A stretch of DNA of 64,000 nt from Bacillota bacterium (GTDB lineage: Bacteria > Bacillota > Clostridia > Clostridiales > Clostridiaceae), in the NCBI GenBank assembly GCA_021781745.1, contig JAJXWH010000019.1, forward strand, positions 33,176 to 97,175, read 5' to 3'. The translations under genes were made by a program, and so were the position numbers. This document shows, piece after piece, positions 54,845 to 64,000 of the stretch; the first letter of the stretch is position 1, and each line of letters starts with the position of its first letter. The notes beneath the pieces are model-generated. The model saw nothing but the letters and a program-made list of their open reading frames with translations. It was not told the origin of the DNA and did no database searches.

Positions 54845-55849
54845 CTACACCTCATTTCTATATATTTTTTTAACTATTTCCTCAATGCTTGTCTCATTCA
54901 CCGAAAAATCTATAATGTTGCTTTTCTCCATTAACCTGGCTATAATCTCTGTAGTTGAAGTATTATTTTTATTAAAAGTCACTGTAAGTTTATTTTCATT
55001 AATATCAAGTTTTATGTTTTCTTCATCCAATTCCTTTATAAATTCAATCTCACCTAACTCAATTTTTTGTTTCATTTGTATTTCTATATTAGTCATATAA
55101 CCATACTTTTCTTTTATTTCTTTCAGACCGCCATCATAAATAAGCCTTCCAGAATCAATAATTATTATACGATTACATAATTCTTCTATATCATTTAAAT
55201 CATGTGTTGTTAGAATGACTGTTGTTTCATAATCTTCATTTATTTTTTTAATTGCTTTTCTAACTTTATCTTTAACAACTACATCCAATCCGATTGTCGG
55301 CTCGTCTAGATATATTACCTTTGGATTATGTATAAATGCAGCTGCAAGATCTGCTCTCATTCTTTGTCCTAATGATAAAGTTCTAACAGGACTCAACATA
55401 AAAGGTTCTAAGTCTAATACTTCATTAAGAAACTCCATTCTTTTTTTATACTCTTCTTCTTCAACCTCATAAATATCTTTTAAAAGTGAAAAGGTTTCCG
55501 ACAAAGGCAGATCCCACCACAACTGAGTCTTTTGTCCAAAGACTACTCCTACATTTTTAGCATTATCCTGCCTATCTTTATACGGCACTTTTCCATTTAC
55601 TAAAACCTTTCCACTAGTTGGAGTAAGGATACCTGTCATCATCTTAATAGTTGTAGATTTTCCTGCTCCATTTGCACCAATATATCCAACAATCTCTCCG
55701 TCATTAATTTTAAAACTTATATTATCAACTGCAACTTTATTGGTATATTCCTTTGAAAAAAAAGATTTTATTGCCCCTTTGAATCCAGGATATTTCTTAT
55801 TCATCCTAAATTCTTTTTTTAGGTTTTCAACTTCTATCATGCTATTCAC
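54845..55849 (-). CDS. ABC transporter ATP-binding protein (ABC-2 operon)
   Basis: A 334-residue ATPase of the NatA/DrrA type. Walker A is GANGAGKST, Q-loop VVFGQKTQLWWDLPL, signature LSLGQRMRADLAAAF, Walker B VIYLDEPTIGLD, and H-loop TTHDLNDIEEL. A 100-residue C-terminal extension follows the catalytic core. It is first in the three-gene operon. The AraC regulator at 56028 is divergent and may control it. Confidence 0.93.
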   Translation of the reverse strand: MNSMIEVENLKKEFRMNKKYPGFKGAIKSFFSKEYTNKVAVDNISFKINDGEIVGYIGANGAGKSTTIKMMTGILTPTSGKVLVNGKVPYKDRQDNAKNVGVVFGQKTQLWWDLPLSETFSLLKDIYEVEEEEYKKRMEFLNEVLDLEPFMLSPVRTLSLGQRMRADLAAAFIHNPKVIYLDEPTIGLDVVVKDKVRKAIKKINEDYETTVILTTHDLNDIEELCNRIIIIDSGRLIYDGGLKEIKEKYGYMTNIEIQMKQKIELGEIEFIKELDEENIKLDINENKLTVTFNKNNTSTTEIIARLMEKSNIIDFSVNETSIEEIVKKIYRNEV

Positions 55850-56027
55850 CTCTTTCTTTTTTGCTTATTTAAATTAATTTTAATGTAGTTAATACACATC
55901 GAAAGATATTTAACCCACTTATGGCAATTATATCAAATATACTTGATTTTATTTGTATATATTTAATATAATATGTATATATCTCATGTAAATATTTAAA
56001 TTAATAATTAAATGAGGAGGATACATA

Positions 56028-56699
56028 TTGGATAACTCTTTCAAATCAGATATGGATATTTTTAATAATGATATCTACTTTTTAATTGAGCTTAGAGCAA
56101 AACCACAGATATTAGAAATAGTTAAACATAAGCACTTAGCAGAAATTGCTGATGAAATACCAATACAGGATAAGAAAAATGATTTGGTCATTTGGAATGC
56201 TATGTATACTCGGGAAATAGTTGAAAATGGTATTTTAACTAGATATCTTCATCCTATATACAATAAATTTTATGATTTAATTCCAACGCTTAATACTTTG
56301 CAGGCTCTTCAAGAACTTGAAATACAAATGATAGATACATATATTAACTTACTCATAAACGATGTTGAGGTTAAAGATAACTTCGTAATTAATAGAATCT
56401 TAAAGCATCTTCATCTCAATATAGAAAGCCAGATTTCACTAAAAAAATTAGCTAGTGACTTAAATTTATCTGAAGGTTACATATCTGATTGTTTTAAAAA
56501 GCATATGGGAATGACTATTATGAAATATGCCAAGAAAATAAGAATAGATAGAGCAAAGGTGTTGCTTGTGACTACTACCAGTAGTATTTTAGAAATAGGT
56601 TTAACTCTAGGTTTTCATGATCAAAGTCATTTTCATAAGGTCTTTAAATCTTTTACCGGCGTTTCACCTTCTGAATATAGAAATAATAATTTTGGATAA
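56028..56699 (+). CDS. AraC family transcriptional regulator
   Basis: A 223-residue regulator. Its N-terminal 120 residues are not a recognisable cupin. The C-terminal half has two helix-turn-helix motifs (ISLKKLASDLNLSEGYISDCFKK; ILEIGLTLGFHDQSHFHKVFK) and ends FTGVSPSEYR. The start is TTG with GAGGAGG 7 bases upstream. It is divergent from the ABC-2 operon across 178 bases, so that operon is the likely target. Confidence 0.88.
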   Translation: MDNSFKSDMDIFNNDIYFLIELRAKPQILEIVKHKHLAEIADEIPIQDKKNDLVIWNAMYTREIVENGILTRYLHPIYNKFYDLIPTLNTLQALQELEIQMIDTYINLLINDVEVKDNFVINRILKHLHLNIESQISLKKLASDLNLSEGYISDCFKKHMGMTIMKYAKKIRIDRAKVLLVTTTSSILEIGLTLGFHDQSHFHKVFKSFTGVSPSEYRNNNFG

Positions 56700-56734
56700 A
56701 AAGCATAGTTTTTAATTTAGGAACAAAGTGGCTG

Positions 56735-56880
56735 CGCCACGTTTTATTAGTAATGAATAACGAATGATGAATAATTAATGATTAAGGTTGAAATTACTTC
56801 GTAATTTCTTAAACATTTTATTTTTGAAAAGCCAAAGGCTTTTCTTCCTTAATCATTCATCATTCATTGTTCATTTTTCA
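56735..56880. repeat. Inverted repeat with AATGA-type arms
   Basis: The left arm (about 56750-56787, GAATGATGAATAATTAATGA) and right arm (about 56848-56878, CCTTAATCATTCATCATTCA) pair over roughly 35 bases. Between them lies a smaller stem AAAGCC/GGCTTT. It sits between the AraC gene and the phosphorylase gene and codes for nothing. Confidence 0.7.
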
Positions 56881-56949
56881 CCACTCAAAAATATTAAAAT
56901 CATTGATATCACTCAATTTCAACAATTAGAAATTCTATAATTTCCTAGA

Positions 56950-56993
56950 CAACAAAAGAAGACCAAAAATTTGAATTCTCAAATTTTTAGTCT
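56950..56993 (-). terminator. Terminator of the phosphorylase gene
   Basis: A 14-bp stem with one G-U or mismatch (56961-56974 with 56979-56992) follows the stop on the minus strand with a T-rich tail. Confidence 0.8.
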
Positions 56994-57063
56994 CTCTTAT
57001 CAGTTGAATTCAATGTATATTGGGATCGATACCAATTAAGTCAAATTAAATTAAAATTAGAAA

Positions 57064-59325
57064 TTATAACTTCCAAATATCTTCATTGTATTGAGCAATT
57101 GTACGATCTGAAGAGAAAAATCCTGCTTTGCTGATATTAATTAATACTTTTTTATTCCAAGCTTCTCTATCTTCATAATCTTTAAATACGATATCCTTAG
57201 TCTTAATATAGTCTTCTACATCAAGTAAAGTCATGAACCAGTCTTTATTAACTAATTCTTTATGAAGTCTTGTAAGGTTTTCTTCATCTCCAACTTCTAA
57301 CATTTCATCACTTATAATAAAGTCAACTAGTTCTTTAATTGCTGGTTTCTTGTAGAATTCCTTAGAAACATAATCTGCCTTCTTGTAATGTTCAATAACT
57401 GTTTCAGAAGATTCACCAAATATATAGATATTTTCATCTCCAACTAATTCATGAATTTCAACGTTAGCCCCATCTTCAGTTCCTAAAGTTAACGCACCAT
57501 TTAGCATGAACTTCATGTTACCAGTACCTGATGCTTCCTTAGATGCAAGAGAGATTTGTTCTGATACATCACAAGCAGGTATTAACTTAGAAGCCTTAGT
57601 TACATTATAGTTTTCAACCATAACAACTTTTAAATATTTATTAACTTCTGGATCGTTATTAATTATTTCTTGTAGACAAAGAATAGTATGAATTATATCT
57701 TGTGCAATTATATAAGCTGGTGCAGCTTTAGCTCCAAATATCATTGTTATAGGAGTAGTTGGCTTACTACCACTCTTTATATCTAAATACTTGCTAATGA
57801 TATAAAGTACATTCATTTGTTGTCTCTTATACTCATGAAGTCTCTTAATTTGAATATCAAAGATAGAATTTTCATCAATTTCTACACCTTGAGTTTCTTT
57901 TAAGTATTTCTTTAATGCAACCTTGTTTTCTTTTTTGATTTCTCCAAGTTTATTAAGTACAGCTTTATCATTTATAAACTTTGCTAATTCTTCTAACTTG
58001 GTAGCATCCTTCTTATATCCCTCTCCGATAAGTTCTGAAATATAATCAGCTAATTTGTTATTACAGTGAATTAACCATCTTCTAAAAGTTATACCATTAG
58101 TCTTATTATTGAATTTTTCTGGATATATATCATAGAATGGTTTTAACTCTTCTTCTTTTAAGATATCAGTATGTAGCGCTGCAACTCCATTTACGCTGTA
58201 TCCATAGTGAATATCCATATGAGCCATGTGAACTCTCTTATCTTTATCTATAATAGCTACTTTTTCATCTTTAAACTTAAGCTTAATTTGGTTGTCCAAT
58301 TCTCTAATAATTGGTAACAAGTGCGGAACAACTTTTTGTAGGTAAGCTATTGGCCATTTTTCTAAAGCTTCTGCTAATATTGTATGGTTAGTGTAAGCAC
58401 AAGTCTTTGATACTATTTCAATAGCCTCTGACATCGGTGTTCCCTTTTCTCCAAGTAGTCTTATTAATTCAGGAATAACCATAGATGGATGAGTATCATT
58501 AATTTGAACTACAACATGTTCGTGAAGTTTCTTAAGATTATATCCATTTTCTTCTGCTTCAAGTAAGATTAATTGAGCAGCATTGCTAACCATAAAGTAT
58601 TGTTGATAAATTCTTAATAAATGCCCTGCTTCATCACTATCATCAGGATACAAGAATAATGTTAAATTCTTCTTAATATCTTCTTTATCAAAGTTAATTC
58701 CTTCTTTAACTAAAGTTTCATCTATTGTATCTATATCAAATAGACGAAGTTTATTTGAAGCTTCTTGATCATAACCAGTTACATCTATATCGTATAGTGT
58801 TGAAGTAGCTGTAAATCCTGCAAATGGAACTTCAAATTTGATGTCAGATTTATTTAACCAGCTTTCACTTGTTAACCATGGATTTTTAATTGTTTTTTGT
58901 TTACGATCTTCAAAAACTTGTTGAAATAATCCAAAGTGATAGTTTAGTCCAACACCATCTCCATTTAAGCCTAAAGTTGCAATTGAATCAATGAAACAAG
59001 CTGCTAATCTTCCAAGTCCACCATTTCCTAATGAAGGTTCTAATTCGATTTCTTCAATTTCAGTCAAATCCTTACCATTCTTAGCTAAAACATCTTTAAC
59101 CTCTTCATAAAGGCCTAAGTTAATTAAGTTATTAGATAATAATTTACCAATTAGGAATTCTGCTGAAATATAATATAACTTTTTCTTCCCCTTATTAGCT
59201 CCTTTTTTCTTAATTGTACCCTTTGATAATTCTAATAATGCTAAATAGATTTCTTCATTACTCGCTTTGTTAATTACTTTGTTAAACCTTTTCTTTAAGA
59301 TTTCACTTAAATTCTTTTCTAACAT
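57064..59325 (-). CDS. Glycogen/starch/alpha-glucan phosphorylase
   Basis: About 753 residues. The enzyme removes glucose-1-phosphate from storage glucan using PLP. The PLP-binding signature is [20 protein letters not shown], followed by [21 protein letters not shown] and [16 protein letters not shown] are also typical. It is somewhat shorter than enterobacterial GlgP. I chose ATG 59325 (begins MLEKNLSE) with GGGAAG upstream; the extension to 59370 has no site. No other glycogen genes are near. A paired direct repeat lies about 100 bp upstream. Confidence 0.95.
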   Translation of the reverse strand: MLEKNLSEILKKRFNKVINKASNEEIYLALLELSKGTIKKKGANKGKKKLYYISAEFLIGKLLSNNLINLGLYEEVKDVLAKNGKDLTEIEEIELEPSLGNGGLGRLAACFIDSIATLGLNGDGVGLNYHFGLFQQVFEDRKQKTIKNPWLTSESWLNKSDIKFEVPFAGFTATSTLYDIDVTGYDQEASNKLRLFDIDTIDETLVKEGINFDKEDIKKNLTLFLYPDDSDEAGHLLRIYQQYFMVSNAAQLILLEAEENGYNLKKLHEHVVVQINDTHPSMVIPELIRLLGEKGTPMSEAIEIVSKTCAYTNHTILAEALEKWPIAYLQKVVPHLLPIIRELDNQIKLKFKDEKVAIIDKDKRVHMAHMDIHYGYSVNGVAALHTDILKEEELKPFYDIYPEKFNNKTNGITFRRWLIHCNNKLADYISELIGEGYKKDATKLEELAKFINDKAVLNKLGEIKKENKVALKKYLKETQGVEIDENSIFDIQIKRLHEYKRQQMNVLYIISKYLDIKSGSKPTTPITMIFGAKAAPAYIIAQDIIHTILCLQEIINNDPEVNKYLKVVMVENYNVTKASKLIPACDVSEQISLASKEASGTGNMKFMLNGALTLGTEDGANVEIHELVGDENIYIFGESSETVIEHYKKADYVSKEFYKKPAIKELVDFIISDEMLEVGDEENLTRLHKELVNKDWFMTLLDVEDYIKTKDIVFKDYEDREAWNKKVLINISKAGFFSSDRTIAQYNEDIWKL

Positions 59326-59394
59326 AATTATTCTTCCCACCTTAATTAAATTATTTATTTTTATACCCATGAGTAATATCTTCGATTTAGCCTT

Positions 59395-59455
59395 ATTATA
59401 TCAATTTGTGTATAATCCGATTGTATATTTATCATGTTTTTTGTATATTTATCAT
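59395..59455 (-). promoter_or_regulatory. Direct repeats upstream of the phosphorylase gene
   Basis: TTGTATATTTATCAT occurs at 59421-59435 and again at 59441-59455, exactly 20 bases apart (two helical turns). A minus-strand TATAAT lies at 59400-59395, so the repeats sit just upstream of the -35 region, where an activator would bind. The rest of the gap is AT-rich with no other feature seen. Confidence 0.5.
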
Positions 59456-59649
59456 ATGAATTTAGTTTCGGATATATGTAAATAATGGACTCTATAATAA
59501 TTTGTATTTTTATTATTAATTTGCTATTATAATATATAACTTATAGAATGATATTGTATTATCATATTACTTACATGGATATGATTTAATAAGTAATTTA
59601 AACATTATTATGCACACTTTATCTTAAAAAACAAATGGAGGTAGTCATT

Positions 59650-60717
59650 ATGGAAAATGGAAAATATATTGCTTATGTTGGAACCTATACTTATGGTGAT
59701 AGTAAAGGTATATATAAACTTACGCTTAATGAAAATGATTGCACAATAGAAGATATAGAACTTGTTAGTGAGCTTGCACATCCTACTTACTTAACAATTA
59801 ATAAAAATAATACTCATCTTTATTCAGTTGTAAAGAATAATGAAAATGGCGAAAAAGGAGGAGTTGCAGCCTTTGAAATAAATCCTGCTAATTATAGCCT
59901 AACTCCTCTGAATTGTAGCCTTAGAAGTGGCAAATCACCTTGCCATATAATTCTAGATAAAGCCAATGAATATGTATTTACTTCAAATTATCACAAAGCA
60001 GAACTTATTTCCTATAAGATTGCTTCTGACGGCAGCATTGAAAAAGATTTAGACACAGCAGTTCATGTTGGCTCTGGTCCTAATAAACTTAGACAAGATA
60101 GCGCTCATATTCATTTTGCTGATTTTACCCCTGATGGAGAGTATATATATACTATTGATTTAGGATTGGACAAGCTATCTTTATATAGTTTAAAGGAAGG
60201 ATATCTACAAGAGGACTCTGACAGAAGTATAAATTTAAAACCTAGTTCTGGTCCAAGACACATGGATTTTCATCCAAATGGTAACTTTTCATATTTACTT
60301 ACTGAATTAAGTTCAGAGGTTGCAGTGTTAAAATATGATAAAGTTAATAAAACTTTTGAAGAAATTCAATATATATCTATGCTTCCTGATGATTGCTCCG
60401 TTGAAAGTACTGGTGGTGCAATTCATCTTTCTTCTGATGGCAGCTATTTATACACTTCAAACCGCGGACACGACAGCATAACTGCATTTAAAGTAGACTC
60501 AGTCTCAGGAAAATTGACTTTTGTATCAAATACTAAGCTGCAAGGTAAAAGTCCGCGTGATTTTTCCCTATCACCTTCTGGTAAATTCTTAATTGCAGCA
60601 AATCAAACTACAAACAATGTTGAATTGTATTCAATTGATAAATCAACTGGAGAATTAACGTACTTAAACATTTCTGAATATATACCAAACCCTGTTTGCA
60701 TTAAGTTTCTAAATTAA
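59650..60717 (+). CDS. Lactonase family protein (6-phosphogluconolactonase, beta-propeller type)
   Basis: A 355-residue seven-bladed beta-propeller of the YbhE/Pgl type, proposed to hydrolyse 6-phosphogluconolactone. Repeated blades are seen as YLTINKNNTHLYSV, HIHFADFTPDGEYIYTIDLG, GPRHMDFHPNGNFSYLLTEL and HLSSDGSYLYTSNRG. I chose ATG 59650 with GGAGG upstream; an ATG at 59635 precedes the site. It is divergent from the phosphorylase gene. Confidence 0.88.
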   Translation: MENGKYIAYVGTYTYGDSKGIYKLTLNENDCTIEDIELVSELAHPTYLTINKNNTHLYSVVKNNENGEKGGVAAFEINPANYSLTPLNCSLRSGKSPCHIILDKANEYVFTSNYHKAELISYKIASDGSIEKDLDTAVHVGSGPNKLRQDSAHIHFADFTPDGEYIYTIDLGLDKLSLYSLKEGYLQEDSDRSINLKPSSGPRHMDFHPNGNFSYLLTELSSEVAVLKYDKVNKTFEEIQYISMLPDDCSVESTGGAIHLSSDGSYLYTSNRGHDSITAFKVDSVSGKLTFVSNTKLQGKSPRDFSLSPSGKFLIAANQTTNNVELYSIDKSTGELTYLNISEYIPNPVCIKFLN

Positions 60718-60722
60718 TACAA

Positions 60723-60758
60723 AAGCCAGGCATTTCTAAATTACTTAGAATGCCTAGC
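60723..60758. terminator. Terminator of the lactonase gene
   Basis: GGCATTTCTAA (60729) pairs with TTAGAATGCC (ending 60754) with few mismatches just after the stop codon. Confidence 0.7.
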
Positions 60759-60903
60759 ATAATTAATTACTCATTAAAATAGATATTCTTTCCTTATTAG
60801 TTACAAAAACGTTCTTTAATGTTATTATTTTATTAGAAAAATCAGTATTTTAGTTTAAATAATTAAACATATAGTCAATAATATAAATGAAGGAGGTTTT
60901 ACC

Positions 60904-61476
60904 ATGTTAGTTGATCCAATCAAAATTTATACCTATAAAGATTATTTAACTTATAATGAAAATGAACGGATAGAAATTATAGATGGCGAAATAATTAATA
61001 TGAGTCCAGCTCTAGGCAGAATACATCAAAAAATAATAACTGAAATTTTAGGTGAATTAAGAAATTATATTAAATCTAATAATAGTTCATGTGAAGTTTA
61101 CCCTGCACCATTTGATGTAATATTAAAAAATGATGATGAAGAAGTACTTAATAGTAAAAATATAGTTCAACCAGATATATCTCTTATATGCGATAAAAAT
61201 AAATTGACTGATAAGGGCTGTACTGGTTCTCCTGATATGATTGTTGAGGTAGTATCACCTTTCAACCCGAGGAATGATTATATAAAGAAATTGAACTTAT
61301 ATGAGCAATTTAAAGTAAAAGAGTATTGGATAGTAAACCCAATGAGAAAAACTATATTGGTTTATATATTAACTGATATTGGATATGATGCTCCCATGTC
61401 TTATACATTCCAAGATAGCATTAAAGTAAACATTTATGGGAACCTTGAAATAGATTTTAATTCTTTTAATTTGTGA
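60904..61476 (+). CDS. Uma2 family endonuclease
   Basis: A 190-residue protein of the Uma2 (DUF820) family. The restriction-enzyme-like PD-(D/E)xK core is seen as VQPDISLICDKNK and GSPDMIVEVVSPFNPRNDYIKKLNLYEQF. These proteins are widespread, in many copies in some phyla, and no physiological role is settled. GGAGG precedes the ATG. It has its own terminator. Confidence 0.88.
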   Translation: MLVDPIKIYTYKDYLTYNENERIEIIDGEIINMSPALGRIHQKIITEILGELRNYIKSNNSSCEVYPAPFDVILKNDDEEVLNSKNIVQPDISLICDKNKLTDKGCTGSPDMIVEVVSPFNPRNDYIKKLNLYEQFKVKEYWIVNPMRKTILVYILTDIGYDAPMSYTFQDSIKVNIYGNLEIDFNSFNL

Positions 61477-61486
61477 TTATACTCTA

Positions 61487-61530
61487 AATAGCCCCTACAA
61501 TAATTGTTTTATTGAGAGGCTATATTTTTT
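61487..61530. terminator. Terminator between the Uma2 and GyrI-like genes
   Basis: ATAGCC (61488) and GGCTAT (ending 61523) close a hairpin with a partly paired interior, followed by ATTTTTT. It serves the convergent pair. Confidence 0.65.
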
Positions 61531-61572
61531 ATCTATAATCTTTTTTTGTAGTAAATTTGTTTTAGTATTCTT

Positions 61573-62028
61573 TTATAATATTGGTACACAAATTTCACAC
61601 TGATGTTTATTTATCATCTGTATTGCATATCGTTCAAGAATAGGCCTTCTATCATCAAATTCATAATTTCTTCTTGATAACTCCGGAAATATCTCCATCA
61701 ATGCTTTTTGCATAGCATCTGCTGTATGACTTATTTTAAATACACAATACTTTCCACCCATAACTTTTCCAAAATTAATATACTCATTATCAACCCTAAA
61801 TTCCTCTGAAACAACTAAACATGCATCATAACGACAATCCTTATGTTCTGTAAATTTAGGGTTATCTTGGGCTATTCCTAATATAATTGAACTTTCATTA
61901 AATAAGTCTCTTTCCCTAGCCCAGCTTTTTAATTGTTCCATTACTTGCACATTCTCTGGACCGTAAGGACCTATCTTTCGCATATAAGCAATTTTATATG
62001 ATGGTATCATTTCAATATTAATATACAT
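61573..62028 (-). CDS. GyrI-like small molecule binding protein
   Basis: A 151-residue stand-alone effector-binding domain of the GyrI/AraC-C type (also found in SbmC). It has the family N-terminus IEMIPSYKIAYMRKIGPYG, the ALAEQ-type helix, and the C-terminal EIFPELSRRNYEFDDRRPILERY. Stand-alone forms bind or hydrolyse small aromatic molecules and may protect against toxins. It lacks a DNA-binding domain. Confidence 0.85.
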   Translation of the reverse strand: MYINIEMIPSYKIAYMRKIGPYGPENVQVMEQLKSWARERDLFNESSIILGIAQDNPKFTEHKDCRYDACLVVSEEFRVDNEYINFGKVMGGKYCVFKISHTADAMQKALMEIFPELSRRNYEFDDRRPILERYAIQMINKHQCEICVPIL

Positions 62029-62164
62029 AACTTACCTTCTTTTTAATAGAGTACATCGATGCCTAAATTCATCATATAATGCTTTAAAATGTATTTCAAC
62101 TTATATTTTAAAATTTCCAAATTATCATTTTTATTCTATTTAAGAATATTCCATACTAATAAGA

Positions 62165-62698
62165 TCAACTATTTAAATCAATAGAATAAAGTACATGCTT
62201 CTTCAAAGGGCTGCCCTCAATAATATTCGGATGTTCAAATTCCATGGCTTTTGCCATACCAATCTTCTTCATTACATTTTCTGATTGAATATTTATTTTC
62301 GAAGTGAAGCTATATATTTTATTGAATTTTAGTGTTTCTAATCCATATTTTAAACATGCCTTTGCCCCTTCTGTTGCAAATCCGTTAGCCCATGCTTCAT
62401 ATTTAAGCCTCCAGCCTATTTCAATACAAGGAGTAAATTGAGAGTTGAAGTTTGCTAAGTGGAATCCAATAAAGCCAATAAAATCATTATTATGTCTCGT
62501 TTCAACCGCATAAAGGCCATAGCCGTAATTTCTGAATTCATCTTGAATTATGTTGTAAAATCTATCTGTTTCCTCTTCAGTAAGTGTTTTAGCAAAATAT
62601 TTCATTACTCTGGTATCCTTATTCATTATCCGAAATTCATATAGGTCTTGTTTATTCCAATCCCGAAATATTAACCGTTGTGTTTCAAAATAAACCAT
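62165..62698 (-). CDS. GNAT family N-acetyltransferase (RimJ/RimL type)
   Basis: A 177-residue acetyltransferase. It has the RimJ/L-type start FETQRLIFRDWNKQDL, a CoA-binding segment in WANGFATEGAKACLKYGLETL, and NIQSENVMKKIGM near the end. The group acetylates N-terminal amines of proteins or small amines; the substrate here is unknown. The start codon has a GGAGG site a few bases upstream. Confidence 0.88.
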   Translation of the reverse strand: MVYFETQRLIFRDWNKQDLYEFRIMNKDTRVMKYFAKTLTEEETDRFYNIIQDEFRNYGYGLYAVETRHNNDFIGFIGFHLANFNSQFTPCIEIGWRLKYEAWANGFATEGAKACLKYGLETLKFNKIYSFTSKINIQSENVMKKIGMAKAMEFEHPNIIEGSPLKKHVLYSIDLNS

Positions 62699-62825
62699 GT
62701 TTTACCTCCAAGAATTTTCTCATAATTCCATTCATTTTATTTAAATTTTAATTTTGCAATAAAATAGAACCCCGGGAACCTAAAAATAATATTTCTATTT
62801 TTCTGTTTTGGATATTCTTTTCAAT

Positions 62826-62868
62826 ATTTAGATTCAATTAGAACCTATCTAATTGAATCTAAATATAT
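62826..62868 (-). terminator. Terminator overlapping the 3' end of the NUDIX gene
   Basis: AGATTCAATTAGA pairs with TCTAATTGAATCT. The stem includes the NUDIX stop codon. Confidence 0.7.
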
Positions 62869-63336
62869 ACTCATTCTCTCTTTATATGACTGTACATATT
62901 TATCAGATTCAACAAATTTCAAAAAATCTTCCTTAGTCAACCACAAATATGATATAGTCTCTCCTTCTTGAAGTGTAATAGACTCTTTATCGCAATCAGT
63001 TTCACACAAATAACCATAAAATATAGTCTCTTTGCTCATGCATTTATATATCTGCTTTAATTCTTTTGCTTCAACACCTGTTTCTTCTTTAAGTTCTCTA
63101 ATTGCTGCAGCATACGGTTCTTCACCTTTTATTGCACTACCACCAGCACTTGCTTCATATAGTCCAGGAAAATTAGGCTTTTTCCAATCCCGTTGCATAA
63201 GCAGATACATTCCATCTTTATGTTTAACTATTATTTCACTTACCAAATGAAATAATCCTTTAGGAATTGCTTCTCCTCGAATCAAATCACACCCAGCAAG
63301 TGTGCCATCTTGTTTATATGCATCCCATATTTCCAT
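62845..63336 (-). CDS. NUDIX hydrolase (isopentenyl-diphosphate isomerase-like)
   Basis: A 163-residue NUDIX protein. The Nudix box is GGSAIKGEEPYAAAIRELKEETGV, and the start LVSEIIVKHKDGMYLLMQRDWKK resembles the IPP isomerase branch, which often removes pyrophosphate from unusual substrates. Its substrate is unknown. AGGTG precedes the ATG. It lies beside two acetyltransferase genes. Confidence 0.9.
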   Translation of the reverse strand: MEIWDAYKQDGTLAGCDLIRGEAIPKGLFHLVSEIIVKHKDGMYLLMQRDWKKPNFPGLYEASAGGSAIKGEEPYAAAIRELKEETGVEAKELKQIYKCMSKETIFYGYLCETDCDKESITLQEGETISYLWLTKEDFLKFVESDKYVQSYKERMSIYLDSIR

Positions 63337-63415
63337 TATCTAATCACCTCTCTAAACTTACAATCTAAATAACTATATTTTTAATTTCTATACCTTTTAA
63401 AAAATCAACTTCATT

Positions 63416-63880
63416 TTATTCAATGATTATTTCCATAAATCCAACTTTAAATGGTAAGAATTCGAATTCTTTAGTACCTTTATGTACAAAACCATTTTTT
63501 TGATACCACTGTTTTAGAATAGTATTTTCTTCAATGATACCAATACTAATAATTTTTCCATTTAACTCTTTAACTATTTTTTTAGCGAATTCTAATAATT
63601 TTTTTCCATAACCAAAATGTCTATACTCCTGCAAAACTGTAATTTTTTCTAACTCATAGTGTTCATAACTCTTCTTTTCTAATTGCATAAAACCAACAAT
63701 TTTATCATCAACATTTATTGAATACATTAAATTGCCTTTGTTTTTATCAGCAATTAACCTATCGACTTTGATAAAAGCACCATTTGTGGGGCAATTTTCA
63801 ATAGTCAACCTAAAATCTTTTGCTATTGTTCCAAAGCCTTGCCTTATAACTTCTGCACATTCTTCTAATTCATTTAACCC
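63416..63880 (-). pseudogene. GNAT N-acetyltransferase with damaged 5' end
   Basis: The reading frame from a TTG at 63808 encodes a 130-residue GNAT fold (LQEYRHFGYGKKLLEFAKKIVKEL is the acetyl-CoA loop, KQWYQKNGFVHKGTKEFE the C-terminal motif). The same frame upstream still reads GLNELEECAEVIRQGFGTIAKDF, the family's N-terminal helix, back to about 63877, where a TAA lies instead of the start. An ATG with AAT AAT sits one frame away. So the first residues are lost by a small deletion or frameshift, or the protein starts late at TTG 63808 (no clear ribosome binding site). Confidence 0.55.
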
Positions 63881-63892
63881 GAATTATTCATG

Positions 63893-63942
63893 AACTCAAA
63901 TTCTATGGTTATTATTGTAAAAAGTCACATAGGATTTGAGTT
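63893..63942. other. Hairpin upstream of the GNAT gene
   Basis: A 15-bp stem with one mismatch (AACTCAAATTCTATG at 63893 with CATAGGATTTGAGTT ending 63942) encloses a 20-base loop. It could be the terminator of a gene beyond the right edge. Confidence 0.6.
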
Positions 63943-64000
63943 TATTGAATTTTTGTATTAAAAATTTATCTGTTTTACATAAATTTATTGAGCAATTCCC

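Overview
The window reads as the chromosome of a low-GC, Gram-positive, obligately anaerobic butyrate/solvent-forming Clostridium (cluster I, C. beijerinckii-like). The reasons are the very AT-rich sequence, the crt-bcd-etfB-etfA-hbd butyryl-CoA operon next to rex, an [FeFe] hydrogenase and its maturase HydE, a glycyl radical enzyme, AGGAGG-type ribosome binding sites, a T-box and a manganese riboswitch. The species is an inference. No rRNA, tRNA, CRISPR array, prophage or intact insertion sequence was seen.

Layout. 1-10.5 kb (all minus strand): a partial [FeFe] hydrogenase, an OGG-type DNA glycosylase, a C_GCAxxG_C_C protein, an iron alcohol dehydrogenase, then hbd, etfA, etfB, bcd, crt and the redox repressor rex. 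Near-consensus Rex operators lie before crt and before the hydrogenase, so C4 chain reduction and H2 production look like one NADH-sensing unit. 10.9-21.1 kb: zinc phospholipase-like protein, mannose-1-phosphate guanylyltransferase, a multidomain SEC-C protein, aldo/keto reductase, AraC regulator and a heterodimeric ABC exporter. 21.3-27.4 kb: AraC regulator, a 200-bp hairpin element, a glycyl radical enzyme/activase/fructose-6-phosphate aldolase operon, and a patatin. 27.6-33.6 kb: a Mn2+ riboswitch driving a P-type cation ATPase, a possible tiny Cys-rich gene behind its own terminator, hydE, a MobA-like transferase and a diiron metallo-beta-lactamase-fold protein. 33.7-39.4 kb: a DUF3298 protein, a DnaA-box cluster, a polysaccharide deacetylase, an unusual SigI-C/RsgI fusion, ispF and an HNH protein. 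39.5-53 kb: two chemoreceptors flank thrS with its T-box, an O-acetylhomoserine sulfhydrylase, a large coiled-coil protein, a 5-formyl-THF cyclo-ligase and a HutD/Ves protein. 53-64 kb: an ABC-2 transporter operon, an AraC regulator, glycogen phosphorylase, a lactonase-fold protein, Uma2 nuclease, GyrI-like protein, two GNATs and a NUDIX hydrolase.

The most unusual items are: (1) a gene fusing a degenerate sigma-I C-terminal domain to an RsgI anti-sigma factor whose expected Asn-Pro autocleavage site is Ser-Pro; (2) a leader-terminator-tiny Cys-rich ORF arrangement between the Mn-controlled ATPase and hydE; (3) a DnaA-box cluster far from any replication gene; (4) two palindromic repeat families (two copies of one, one copy of a 200-bp hairpin); (5) paired Rex operators.
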